64,000 bases of DNA from Tanypteryx hageni (GCA_028673005.1 CM054117.1:2170001-2234000), one strand, 5' to 3'. Positions 1 to 10,979 are shown, counted from the stretch's first letter. Numbers and translations are program-made. The notes: generated by a model from the sequence alone, not told the origin.

Positions 1-960
1 AAATTTCAGCTTCCTAGGTCATTCCATAGTACCTAAACAGCTAACTATTTGTTTAAAATTTAAGAATTTTTAACTGCGAAACAAATTAAAATATCAAAAT
101 TTGTATAATCCATATTTCGTTTTTTTAAGAATTCTACTTACAAAAAAAATTTAACTCCGTAGCACATGCGGAAATACATAAACCATGAAAATTTGTTTAA
201 ACAATTGCGAATTTATATCGGCCGCATTGTTGCACTTTTTCAAGATTTTCGTTTTTTCTAGTCGGTTTTGCACAAAATCCTACCTAAGAAAAAAATTTGA
301 ATCTCCAGCTTATCTGGAAGTGCCTAAACATTAGTATCCTCCTGTTATATGTTATATATCATTATATATCGACGACTCTTACAGAGGAGGATATAACATA
401 CTAGCAGAAGGTGCTTGCATGCTGCAAGCATTTCATCTCACCTTGAAAAAACATTAATTTTTCAGTCAGATATTTCACCATTAAAATTATTCTATCAATT
501 ATAAAGATTTCACCTCTGCAGCGATTTTCGTTTTTCCTACATGTAAAAATAATAGTTTAAAACAATCCCCAAATGTTACAATTTTAAAAATTTTACACAT
601 TCTACATTATGGGGTACTAATGCTACACATTTGAGCAAAATTTTAAAGTTGTAGCACTTCTAGAAGTAAAATAATATTTTTCTAATTGTTTAAAATTTAA
701 ACATTTTTAACGGTTGCCGCAATATATATATGGAGAGATTGAAATGTTTATTTGTGCAAATGCACTGTTCTGTAAATAATTTTAAAATTGCAGCTTCCTA
801 GCTCATCCCGTAGAACCTAAAAAATTATTAAACTTTAATGTTCAAATGGGGTTAAAACAACCCCTTAAAAATTAACAATTTTAAAATTTTCATTTTTATA
901 GTTGGTTATGAGAAAAGGTCTATAATCTTGCAAAATTTCAGCTGCCTAAACTTATTAGAT
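1..960 (-). repeat. Left-facing copy of ~780-bp tandem repeat
   Basis: The reverse complement of this stretch matches the two right-facing copies at 1317-2894. Reading leftwards, it holds the end of one unit's first half, then a second half (about 830 to 411), then the first half of the next unit (about 410 to 1). Shared landmarks are the core around 371-400 (reverse of taagagtcgtcgatatata), the segment ending ggccgcattg near 220, and the ctttct/agcttcctag block near 10 and 795. It is AT-rich and non-coding. The unit runs off the window's left edge. Family unknown; a foldback element or satellite remnant is possible. Confidence 0.8.
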
Positions 961-1316
961 TGGTCTACACACTAGATTACGTTTTCCCATGCTAACTTAT
1001 GGGAGATATTCCGGGGTCTCTGGAGTCGAACCCAAGACACTGTAAGCAAAAGTAACAACAATTCCTAATAGATATTGCAGCCATCTAGCAACACTGATAA
1101 TTTCATTTTTCTAGTTTACCGGAAAGTGCCCATAATTAATTTACAAAAATGGCGCAATGCTTTTGTTATGGGGAAAAACGCAACTTTCGGAATTTCTGGA
1201 GTCGAACTCATGTCACTTAGGTAAAAAGTCTCATTTTATCTGTAGGTTTCTCCATTATATCTACAAAAACTGAAACATTGAGATCTCTAGCTCTTGTAGT
1301 TTGGGCTGGACATTAG
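961..1316. repeat. Spacer between inverted repeat arms
   Basis: This interval separates the left-facing and right-facing ~780-bp units. It contains a short diverged internal duplication: ctctggagtcgaacccaaga (about 1018-1037) resembles tctggagtcgaactcatgtc (about 1195-1215), both preceded by a 'tatggg' stretch. No coding sequence was seen. Confidence 0.5.
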
Positions 1317-2108
1317 TATCTTCCTGTTATATCCTCCTCTGTAAGAGTCGTCGATATATAATGTATTTTTAACATATAACAGGAGCATACTAATGTTTAG
1401 GCATTTCCAGATGTGCTGGAGATTCGAAATTTTTTTATTAGGTAGGATTTTGTGCAAAACCGACTAGAAAAAACGAAAATCTTGAAAAAGTGCAACAATG
1501 CGGCCGATATAAATTCGCAATTGTTTAAACAAATTTTCATGGTTTATGTATTTCAGCATGTGCTACGGAGTTGAAATTTTTTTTGTAAGTAGAATTCTTA
1601 AAAAAACGAAATAGGGAATATACAAATTTTGATATTTTAATTTGTTTGGCAGTTAAAAATTCTTAAAGTTTAAAAAAATAGATAGCTGTTTAGGTGCTAT
1701 GGGATGAGTTAGAAAGCTGAAATATTCAAATTATTTACAGTATAGTAAATTTGCACAAATAAACATTTTAATTTGACCATATATGTATTGCGGCGGCCGT
1801 TAAAAATTATTAAAATTTTAACAATTAGAAAAATATTATTTTATTTCTAGAAGTGCTACAACTTTAAAATTTGGCTAAAATGTGTAGCATTAGTACCTTC
1901 TAATGAAGAAAGTGTAAAATGTTCAAAATTGCAACATTTGGAGATTTTTTAAACTATTATTTTTACATGTGGGAAAAACGAAAATAGATGCGAAGGTGAA
2001 ATTTTTAGAATTAAAAGAATATTTGTAATGATGAATTGTCTGTCTGAAAAATGAATGTTTTTTAATGTTGAGATAAAATGCTTGCATAATGCAAGCACCA
2101 ACTACTAG
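1317..2108 (+). repeat. ~780-bp tandem repeat, right-facing copy 1
   Basis: First of two head-to-tail units. It begins with the cctcctctgtaagagtcgtc core (about 1333) and ends at actactagtatgttatatc (about 2101). The next unit repeats the same order of landmarks about 789 bases downstream. A small imperfect palindrome (tatcctcct ... aggaggata type) sits at each unit junction. No open reading frame is shared between copies. Confidence 0.85.
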
Positions 2109-2894
2109 TATGTTATATCCTCCTCCTCTGTAAGAGTCGTCGATATATAATAGATAACAGGAGGATACTAATGTTTAGGGACTTCCAGATAAGCTGGAGA
2201 TTTGAAATTTTTTTCATAGGTAGAATTTTGTGCAAAACCGACTAGAAAAAGCGAAAATCTTTAAAAAGTGCAACATTGCGGCCGCTAAAAATTGCAATTT
2301 TTGAAACAAATTTTAAAGGTTTATATATTTTCGCATGCGCTGCGGAGCTGAAATTTTTTGTAAGTAGAATTCTTAAAAAAACGAAATAGGGAATATACAA
2401 ATTTTGATATTTTAATTTGTTTGGCAGTTAAAAATTCTTAAAGTTTAAAAAAATAGATAGCTGTTTAGGTGCTATGGGATGAGTTAGAAAGCTGAAATAT
2501 TCAAATTATTTACAGTATAGTAAATTTACACAAATAAACATTTAAATTTTACCAGAAATGTTTTGCGACGGCCGTTAAAAAATATTTAAATTTAAACAAT
2601 TAGAAAAATGTTATTTTATTTCTAGAAGTGCTACAACTTTAAAATTTGGCTATATTGTGTAGCATTAGAACCTTATAAAGAAGAAAGTGTAAACATTTTA
2701 AAATTGCGACATTTGGGGATTTTTTTAAACTATTGTTTTTTTATTTGGGAAAAAGGAAAATCGCTGCGGTGTTGAAATCTTTAGATATAAAAGACTATTT
2801 GTAATGATGAAATGTCTGTCTGAAAAATGAATGTTTTTTAAGGTGAGATGAAATGCTTGCAGTATGCAACCACCAACTACTAGTATGTTATATC
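2109..2894 (+). repeat. ~780-bp tandem repeat, right-facing copy 2
   Basis: Second head-to-tail unit. Long stretches are identical to copy 1 (for example the segment with gaattcttaaaaaaacgaaa and the following bases through agctgaaatattcaaatta), whereas the first 200 bases and the last part are more diverged. It stops abruptly at tagtatgttatat (2881-2893), where a Penelope-like sequence begins. Confidence 0.85.
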
Positions 2895-3060
2895 TTTGGT
2901 GGTCGCTGTCGAAGGAACGTCGCCTTTGAAGATGCCCACTTAGTGGGCGAAATGCATCGGGCTATTACTACTTGTTTTTTGGCTGGAGTTTTTAACTTTC
3001 ATTCAGTTTACGCCAAAAAGTTTTTTGAGCCATCTTTGAATATTGTACAGTCAGTTTAAA
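2895..3060 (+). mobile_element. Penelope-like fragment, degenerate hammerhead
   Basis: The stretch ttgaagatgcccacttagtg followed by ggcgaaatgc (about 2928-2957) is homologous to the minus-strand sequence at 56130-56300. The alignment continues through a 'tgtt...ggct...ggagt' block. The stem GCCCAC/GTGGGC is retained and is followed by GAAA, but the expected CTGANGA box reads TTGAAGA, so the ribozyme-like core is broken here. The overlapping 68-codon frame at 2853-3059 starts in the satellite unit and is probably spurious. Confidence 0.45.
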
Positions 3061-3154
3061 AATATGAATAATACCAAAATCTGCTTTTATAGTCGATTAT
3101 TTTAGAAAATTAGCCCTTTTTAGGCTTTTTTTGCATGAAAATGACAAAAATAAG

Positions 3155-3210
3155 CATTAACGTCGAAATAGGCATTTTTAGACATTAATGTCAAAATAGG
3201 CATTTTTAGG
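3155..3210. repeat. 28-bp tandem duplication
   Basis: Two adjacent 28-bp units, cattaacgtcgaaataggca... and cattaatgtcaaaataggca..., both ending atttttag. The flanking 3061-3580 is AT-rich sequence with no recognised gene. Confidence 0.8.
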
Positions 3211-3581
3211 CACTATAAAATATACGTTTTCGGGGTTAATTATTAATGAAACGTATATATACAATTGTATATTGAGATATCTACTCAGGAAAAAAATAGG
3301 TTTTTACCTAAAGATCCGCAGTCTACTTATTAATTCGTTTCTTTTTTTGTTCCTTGAAAGTGTTTATTGCTCATTGTTATTGTACACTTCATTGCTGTAG
3401 TGTTATTGTTTATTGTGTGGCTTTTGTTGTGTAAAAGTATTTATTACTTAATATGTATTTATTTATTATAGGTGTTTCTTTTTTGTGTTTTGCGAAAGTG
3501 AATTCCCCTCAGTGAGTCACAATGAGTTATTGCGTAGCCATTTTGTCGTTATCAGCTTCTTTGTTTAAGGAGATAGAATGA

Positions 3582-4121
3582 AATGACTACATCTCGAGTG
3601 ATCACGTTAGCCAGTTTAATGAGATTTTGGCCTTCCATACCAGTTTTCGTCCACAAGAAGCTCTACTGATGTGGAATTTGTTCGATTAGGTTAGACCAGT
3701 TAGCTGTGAGCATATTCAAATTCTTCCAAGTGAAGCTACCGATCGTGCAACTCACTGGATTTGTACGTATTTTGACGGTGAGGTTATTCATGTATATGAT
3801 AGTGCTTCAAGTGATAGAAGGTTAACTTTAGAACAAGTGGGTTTTCTTATGAGATTATTCCCCCGTGGACCTAGAATTGTGTATGAAGATGTGCAGCAGC
3901 AGGATAATGCGTATGATTGTGGCGTTTTCGCGATTGCTTTCGCTGTTTCTGTTGCTCTAGGTCAGAACCCTTCCAATCTGAGGTTTACCACTGCTGTGAT
4001 GCGAGCGCATTTGATGAATATATTTAGGACTAAAACATTTATGCTCTTTCCCGCTGAAAATTCACCTTGTGAAAATCCTAAAAGAAGAAGGTCTGCAATG
4101 CGAAAATTAGGACGACCCTAA
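3582..4121 (+). pseudogene. Helitron-linked Ulp1/C48-like cysteine protease domain
   Basis: The frame reads a Ulp1-like (peptidase C48) fold. HW (His codon 3753-3755, context THWICTYF) is followed by VYDSASSD (Asp at 3798-3800) and then QQQDNAYDCGVFAIAF, with the Cys codon at 3918-3920. The His-Asp-Cys triad and the preceding Gln are therefore all retained, although one in-frame TAG (about 3687) interrupts the N-terminal part and TAA ends the segment at 4119-4121. The next segments up to 5006 continue in the same frame, so the protease belongs to the Helitron polyprotein downstream. C48 proteases deconjugate SUMO-like modifiers; in transposons their role is not settled. No methionine start could be fixed; a TGA lies just upstream. 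Confidence 0.75.
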
Positions 4122-6215
4122 AATCTAATATGCTCAAAAGAGGAACAGAAGGCAGAGGCACGCAGGAGATACCGGTTTAAAAATTCCGAAAAGGTCAAAG
4201 AATCCAGAGATAAATACAAAACTTCCCATCCGGAAAGTGTTAGGGAATCTGTTGAAAAATATCAGACATCACATGCAGAGATAGTTAGAGAATGTAATAA
4301 AAAATATCAGAGTACACCTCCTGAGATATTTAGAGAAACTGTTAAAAAATATCAGACCATGCATCCAGAGATAGTTAGCGAGTCTAGAGAAAGATATCAG
4401 TTTTATCATTCTGAATGTGTCAGGGAATCTAGAGAAAATTATTACAAAACACACCCAGAGAGAGGCAAAGATTCAACAAGTCGGTTCCAACAGAAAACTC
4501 CATTACAACAAGCTGCACGTCAGAGGCGGTACTATAATGTGCCACCAATCATAAGAACTGTTCTCCTTAAGTCCTCTTTAGGAAATAAGCCAGGCAATGA
4601 ATTAAATGATATTGCTTGTTTCAAGCTTAAAGTTTCTTCCCTTTTAGATAGCAAATGTTCAAAGTGTAATCGCTCTGGAGCTATCTTTTTTGAAGTGAAG
4701 AAAAGCAGGAAAGAATGGAGTTGTGGGAGTGGCAGGTAATTTTTGGGTTTCCTTCCTAAATTAGATGCTTCATTTTATAATAACAGTGACTTCCTTAAAA
4801 ATGCTAGGAGCTATAATAACATTTTTGCATTTTCTGCTCTAGGGGTTTCTCATGGTTTTCAGGATGCTCCAGAAAGACAAGGACCACCTTTATTTAAGAT
4901 ACAGGGAAGGACTTACCACAGACTATTCAATTTAGGTTGGTCAAGAAGCAATAGCGTCAATAATGTAGCTCTTTATATTGATGATGGGCAGAGCGTAGGA
5001 GAATAGCCGAAGGTAGGCAACTGAATGCAGAAATCGTTCAAGAGATTGAAAGCTTCTTAAATCTGGTGAACCCTATAGTGTGTTTTTTGAAATGTTTAAG
5101 CAGACATACATCTGAGAATGCATAAATTGCTTTTGAAAAAACTAATAGGCAAACTCATGGACCAGTTTTAGGAGACACTCCAATAGTTGATGAAATCGCT
5201 GCTATTATTAGAATGGAGCCTAACAGCGATCCAAGACAGGTGTTAATTTGGAAGCATGATAGAGGTGAGCCACAATTCGTCAGCATTTTCAGTGAAACGT
5301 ACGAAGCTTTCCAGTATCCTCTTCTTTTCCCTCACGCTACATCTGGATGGCATGTTGGCCTCAAAGATAGAAATGGGAATAAATTTAGTCAGGCTAAATA
5401 TCATAGGAGGCTTCTTTTATCTGAGAGTAGGTTTACATCTATACGAAGGGTTAGCGCAAGAGTACTTTGTTGATATGTATTCCAGGTTAGAAGAGGAAAG
5501 GCTTCAATGGTGCAGGATGAACTAGGCAAAGTTGTTTAGGGTAGCTTCTAGATAGGAATTAGATGAAACTATTGAAGCAGAAGGTGGATCTAGGGCAGGA
5601 AAAATTTATTTACCAAGTTCTTTCACACATAGTCCACGGTACATGCAAGTGAAAATGCAGAATTATATGGCATTAGTCTCAAGAAATGTAAAATAAAGTT
5701 TCTGTATAACAATTACCTGTAATCCACAATGGGTAGAAATAAAGAGTAGCCTTTCCTCAAATCAAAGTGCGATAGACAGGCCAGACTTGTGTAATAGGGT
5801 TTTCCAGCTAAAATTGGCAGCCATAATCAGATTAATTTTTGGTGGCAAATTGTTCGGTTGTTTAATATAAATAATGCATGTTATTGAATTTCAGAAAAGT
5901 GTGGTTTACCTCATGCCCACATAGCATTTAAGGATCAGGGTGAGCCAAAGCATATTACAGAAATAGATAAATATATAAAGGATTCAATTCCATCAAAGGA
6001 AGATGCAGGAGGTAGGCTTAGAAAATTAGTACTACAGCATATGGTTCAAGGACCATGTGGGCATGATAAGCAGAATGCTCCCTGTATGGATGTAGATAAG
6101 AAAATTTGTATGAAAGGATTTCCTAAGCCGATTCGTGGGGCCACTTTTATAGATGAAAAAAGCTATGTACATTATAGGTGCCCAGGTACATATGAGGTTA
6201 AAATTAGATCAGGTA
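4122..6215 (+). pseudogene. Helitron Rep protein, N-terminal part, decayed
   Basis: After the protease, the same frame carries about six repeats of a 17-18-residue basic unit (KYQTSHPESVRES type, 4160-4480), then a linker with a CxxC (SKCSKCNRSG, about 4660). Next come the Helitron-like N-domain signatures FLKNARSYNNIFAF and RTYHRLFNLGW (4743-5006). A stop lies at 4737-4739. Frameshifts then separate LIWKHDRGEPQFV...YPLLFPHATSGWH (5213-5350), QEYFVDMYSRLEEERLQW (about 5460-5515), ITCNPQWVEI...DRPDLCNRVF (about 5708-5810), GLPHAHIAF with the HUH motif (HAH, 5912-5920), MVQGPCG and ICMKGFPK (to about 6130). The family normally continues to the two catalytic tyrosines and a Pif1-type helicase; both are missing because the element is cut at about 6215 by a LINE. 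It is inactive. Confidence 0.88.
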
Positions 6216-6219
6216 GTTA

Positions 6220-7590
6220 GTTATTAGCGATAATTGGGGCCTCTACCTTGGACTTCTCTGATATTTGACGAAAATACATTCGGGTTCTCTTTCAAGTTAT
6301 CCTGTAAAATCTTATTTTTGTAATTGTTAAACGCATTACGCATTGCTACTCTGGCTATGGAGCGCGCCTCCTTGTATTGCTGCCTTATTATTGCAATCTG
6401 TTCGACCGTAGCTGTTGAGGTGTTATTTAAGCGAGAGTGGAATTTTCTTTGCCATCGGAGAGCGCTCCTAACTTCCTGGTTGTAACATCTAGGTTCTGCA
6501 TTTTCACGCTTCAGTTTGCTTGGAATAAATTTATCTATACACTCTCGCATCATATCTCTGAACATGCACCAGGATTCCTCCGCGTCTGAACTATCGGTTA
6601 AATCGCTGAAATTAGTATATTTATTTCGCAGAAAAGACCTAAATCTTGTGAAATCGGCTTTAACGAATTCATAAAGCTTTATTTTAGCTTTAACCTGTTT
6701 CTTAATGTTGAGCTGAAACTCCACGTACACTGCCTTGTGATCGCTTTTTCCCTCAGCAACAGATACCCTATATAAACGCTCGGGAAGATTAGTAGCCAAT
6801 AAATCTAATATATTATTAAATCTCGTGGGAAAGCTCACTAACTGATACAATGAGTGTTTGCCGAAAGTTTCAAGTAAAGCCTCACAAAATTCACGCTCTC
6901 TACCACCGGGATAAAAGCAATTATTACTCCAATCAATTGACGGAAGATTGAAATCGCCCCCGATTATAATTGCTTTATATTTATTAATCGAACTTAGTGT
7001 CGTCACTTGTTTATTTTGAAAATAAATAGTTTCCGCGCTCGCATTTGGTGGTCTATAAAAGGCGCATATATTTACAGTTTTACAGTAGCCCCCTTTCACA
7101 TTACACCAAACACTTTCGACTTCGTCGTCATTAATCTGTATTTGGTAACTTTCGTATTAATTGCTAACTGCTTTAAAGACTCCACCTCGCGGCCGGATAC
7201 ATCGATATTTTCTGAAAACTCTATAGTCACGAGGAAAGATCTCCTGACTGGCTAAGTCCGCCGCTAGCCAACTTTCTGTGTCTATCTCTACGTCAGCACG
7301 TAGTCTACGAATAAGATGTTCAAGTTCAGCCTCCTTCCTACGAATGCTGCGACAATTAACAGTGATGATTTTTAGTTTATCGCTATTACAACGTAACGAT
7401 GCCTCGCGCGCTACTGAATTATTATTATCATTTACTGCCTCCTTGTCCTCCCTATTACGTCGGATATTTGTACGCTTATAATGTATTCTACTGTTAATTA
7501 ACATCGCGTTTGTAATGGTATGACGGTTGGACGTATTACTACTATTGATGTGCCTCTCAACACTTGGTGAATAATTACCATTCCTTAAAT
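6220..7590 (-). pseudogene. CR1-like LINE ORF2, endonuclease domain
   Basis: A single minus-strand frame from about 7590 to 6224 is broken by one TAA (about 7157-7159). It encodes an endonuclease/exonuclease/phosphatase domain: KIITVNCRSIRRKEAELEHL, then DTESWL (catalytic Glu region), NICAFYRPPNA, IIIGGDFNLPSIDW and KSDHKAVYVEF (the terminal SDH). It then runs into the linker that precedes reverse transcriptase (PRCYNQEVRSALRWQRKF; NYKNKILQDN). This enzyme nicks target DNA for target-primed reverse transcription. The reverse transcriptase that should follow is absent: the copy ends just after KENPNVF, next to the interrupted Helitron. The low number of lesions suggests a younger insertion than the Helitron. 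Confidence 0.88.
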
Positions 7591-7624
7591 CTAACCTAAA
7601 AAAGCCCTAGCATGCTCGAACACC

Positions 7625-8350
7625 CTACGCGCTACTACCATGCATTACTTGATGTGTAATCTAAAAGGAAGTACTAAGGCAGCAAAAAAGTTAGCATATA
7701 AATCATTGGTTAACACTACATTACAGTACGCTACGAACGTAGCATGATTGGGCATATTAAGAAATTAGAGAAGGTGTAAAGAAAGGCAGCAAGATATACC
7801 ATAGGAAGATTCAACAACGCAGATAGTGTCACCGAAATTATTAAAATACTAGGTTGGGAAAAGCTGAAGAAATGGAGGAGAGTTAATAGAATAAGGGGTA
7901 TATTCCAAGTAATTGGCAAAAATAAAGCATGGGAATATCTATGGAGTAAAATAGAGAAGTCAGGCTTTATTGTAAAAAATAGACACGAGTTTAAAATTAA
8001 ATCGAAGCCGCAAAAAACAAATATTGCCAAATATTCTTTTCTTAATAAAGGAATCTGGGATTGGAACATGTCACCTTAAGAGATCTTTAAACCCTTACCT
8101 AAAAATGTTAAAAAATTTAAGAATAAAGTTAGTTTGATTATAGATAATATTGTAAATTTTAACAGATGACGATGGATTTGGAGGAAGTAAAGGAATGCCT
8201 GATGGGGTGAAGTAAGCCCCTTAATCACTAAAGTAGCCGTGAAGGCCCATCTTGAACCTAGAAAACTCTAAACTCCATAAGAATAGTGTAGCAGTCGTCG
8301 CCATCTGTCTTTAGCCAACCTGCGACATTTTAAATTAAATAAATAAATGT
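7625..8350 (+). pseudogene. LINE reverse transcriptase C-terminus and 3' end
   Basis: Plus-strand fragments in more than one frame carry the end of a LINE ORF2: NLKGSTKAAKKLAYKSLVN, then KAARYTIGRFNNADSVTEII, ILGWEKLKKWRRVNRIRGIF, and LNKGIWDWNMSP...PLPKNVKKFKNKV, ending at a stop near 8166. A 3' UTR follows and closes with an aaat-rich tail (ttaaattaaataaataaatg, 8331-8350), as expected for a simple-repeat LINE terminus. It lies in the opposite orientation to the endonuclease fragment at 6220-7590, so the two are not one simple copy. It abuts a truncated piggyBac. Confidence 0.8.
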
Positions 8351-8872
8351 AAGACAGTATTTATTTGAGTTCTGATATATTTTGGATGTAATGGCATAAT
8401 ATGCCAGTCGTGGCCATTCTTAAACAATATAACTTTCTTTCGTACAGAATCTCCCTTTGTTTCTGAAAAAGCTTCAAATTGATCTTTTATATCGTCATGG
8501 AATATTTCATTTTCAGACTCATTGATTTCCTCTTCATTATCCAAGGAATCTTCTTCAATATCGTCTTTTTCTAATTCTGCTAGCATGTCTTCTTCTGTCC
8601 GCATGTTCTTCTTCTCCATTACAACTAATGGACAGAAAACAATAAGATTTTTATAACATGAATTGCAACATCAACACAACATATAACCCCACTTACAGAT
8701 TACTCAGTTTCACGAAATTAAATATCCAAATATGTCCGTTATTATCAACTACTAACCGCTAACTGAAGGCAGACAGAGAGACAGCTTTAGTTTATATACC
8801 AGCGCCTGAGCAAGAGTAGTTTGAAATAACTCAGGTTCGCCAGTGACCCCCACATTGTGGTTCTAGGGTTAA
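8351..8872 (-). mobile_element. piggyBac 5' end with transposase N-terminus
   Basis: A terminal inverted repeat reading CCCTAGAACCACAATG on the minus strand follows a TTAA at 8869-8872, the piggyBac target site. About 250 bases inside it, a frame from 8619 leftwards starts MEKKNMRTEEDMLAELEKDD. It is strongly acidic, as piggyBac transposase N-termini are, and reaches LFKNGHDWHIMPLHPKYIRT, resembling the W...P...R...N segment that precedes the catalytic domain. The copy is cut by the LINE tail at about 8350, so no catalytic aspartates remain here. The terminal repeat resembles that of the MITE at 13566-14132. Confidence 0.72.
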
Positions 8873-9775
8873 GATAACATCATTCCATCAATTTCCATTG
8901 TATTGTTTATCGCTACCAAGGCATTGTGTAAACTTCATAATTGCCTCGAAACATCGTGAACAGATGCAACACAAATTAATAGCCTCAGTCAACCGTTCGC
9001 AATTAAATAAAACCACTAACAATTAACTTACCTCAACGACGAAAGATTTTCAACTAAAAATACCTCAAAGTTTCGAGTTATAACTGATTTGTGGACCAAT
9101 TCGACTCGTATTATGAAACCGAGAGCAGAAAAACGATATTTCATTTTTTTTAGATGTTCTGTGTTTCGAGTCACTAACACTTACGAAGATTCGAAGTAGA
9201 TTTAAAATATAACGGATTAATATACTACACGTGTTAATAAAATGGAGAAAATAAACACTCTTGTAATAAAACCCACGATGTTTTAATAAACACCATCATG
9301 TTTAAAATGTGCGAGAGGTATTTCTTAGTATATTGCCAAAACAGCGTATAAATCAAGCTTTCCGTTGTTCATTTATTTGCAATAACCCATGATTCACCAC
9401 AAGAGGCGTGACCGTCAACTATGTCGCTGCTAATACTCGCTGACAGAATTGGTTGTGGAGTAACCGTTTTAGATATATACATAGATAGTTTAACACTATG
9501 TATGGAGCGAGGTATAATGGGAGGGAAGAAGAAAAAGGAGGAAAGGAGAATGGGAAGTATCTTTTTTAGTACTCTATTCATGTAATCCCAACAATTGTGA
9601 CAGGCAATTAGTACTTCGGTTACTCTAATAGCCTAATTCAGTTGGAACGCTGTATGGAAATAAATGGGAGTACACGAGCACTTCTGAGCCTAGAACGCTT
9701 TTTCCAATTATAAAGATAGATTCAAGACATACTAAGCCTTACTCATTTTAAATTTTACATTGTTCTAAGTCTAGA
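8873..9775. other. No gene recognised
   Basis: Mostly AT-rich sequence. A 70-codon minus-strand frame (9369-9581) has no recognised domain and no support. No repeat family was identified. Confidence 0.4.
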
Positions 9776-9840
9776 GCAGTGGTTCTCAGGCAGATTCGTC
9801 ACAGGCGACCCATCCGTCTGGATGTTTAGGAAAGGGAGGA
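9772..9840 (+). mobile_element. hAT-like terminal inverted repeat (one end)
   Basis: gtctagag followed by CAGTGGTTCTCAGGCA is a typical hAT left end with its preferred nTCTAGAn-type target site. A matching right end was not found nearby, so this may be a truncated MITE. The following 9841-10415 shows no recognisable gene. Confidence 0.5.
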
Positions 9841-10415
9841 AAAAGGAAAAGGGAGTTGTGGCGAGAAAGAAGGTTGGATCCTTAGCTTTTTGCACAAAAA
9901 GCACTCTTCATAAGCTTAAGAAATTGAACTACCCGCATAATTAGGACTTCCGCGATTTTTCAGGCACTATTCTATTCACATATTCTCGCTTTGATAACTT
10001 TCCCCAAGCATAGTAGTACATGTACCATATTGAAAGGTTATGTACAATGTTAATTAATAAGGCCACTATCAGGGGTAGTCCAAATTTTCAAAGAGATAAT
10101 GTTTTTAATTTGTTCCACTCCCCTTTCTCACCATACAACTACAGAGTCCTATTTTATTGTGTATTGTTAATATGTATGTAAATCCCAGCAGATATATATT
10201 GCTACATTTTATTACGATTTCTTCCGCCTCCTTCCTCTACGGCTGCCATGTCATTTTATATTGGTTAATTCCTTGGTTATTATTATGTATGTTTTTCCCA
10301 GTCGATAGACTTCTATATTGCCTACGTTGGATTGTATTCGTGGTGATAACAATTTCCCTTTCTGCTGCTAATAATTCGTTTTGTTCATATTACCCGTTAA
10401 GTTGTTCATAGTCTT

Positions 10416-10979
10416 ATGCTCAGAATGATGGTCATGGAAGATTTTCGCCGGCTTTCTGAGCGCATAGGTGACCTGGAGCAGAAAACCACGGAGTTGGATG
10501 AGAGGCAGGACGCGCTTAAGCAATACTCAAGGCGCATATGCCTTCTAATTCCCGGGTTACAAGAGCAGGAACGTGAGGATTGTCTGACCCTGGCCACAAG
10601 GTTCTTCAAGGAAAAGCTGAATGAAGACGTTGATATCCAGCGACTGGATCAAGCGCATAGAATCGTGCCGTTTAAAACATCAAGTCCACACCCTAGAACC
10701 ATGATTGTAAGATTTATATCTTTTCAGGATAGAGATAAGGTGTAGAGAATTAAAAGACTCCTAAAAGGGTCCAAGTTCCTTGTCACCGAGTCCCTAACCT
10801 CAAAGAGGAAGCATCTATTAAGTGAAGTGAAGGCGATGGAAGGCCCTAAATGTCTGTGGACTCAAGACGGCAAAATCGTTGCGCTGCTCAATGGCTCCAG
10901 GCGATTCATGTAGAATGTAGAAGATTTCAAGTGGGTTAGGTCAACGTGGGAATCCTCTTCGAGGGACGGGCGCCGTTAA
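10416..10979 (+). pseudogene. LINE ORF1-type protein (coiled coil plus RRM-like)
   Basis: The frame begins with a heptad-like helix (RLSERIGDLEQKTTELDERQ), then LKQYSRRICLLIPGLQEQE and EDCLTLATRFFKEKL. These are followed by LDQAHRIVPF...PRTMIVRFISF, TESLTSKRKHLL and KCLWTQDGKIVALLNG. This order (coiled coil, RRM-like region, C-terminal domain) matches L1ORF1-like nucleic-acid chaperone proteins found in many arthropod LINEs. A TAG after QDRDKV (10743-10745) and another after SRRFM break the frame, so it is a pseudogene. The start near 10416 or 10431 is uncertain. It lies upstream of, but in opposite orientation to, the LINE tail at 11296-11822. Confidence 0.72.

Noticed and set aside
1..2894. 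CRISPR array
   Set aside because: Repeat units are about 780 bp with no short spacers, and the sequence is eukaryotic transposon-type DNA.
9369..9581. 70-codon minus frame with a hydrophobic start
   Set aside because: No domain, no homologous copy in the window and no regulatory context.
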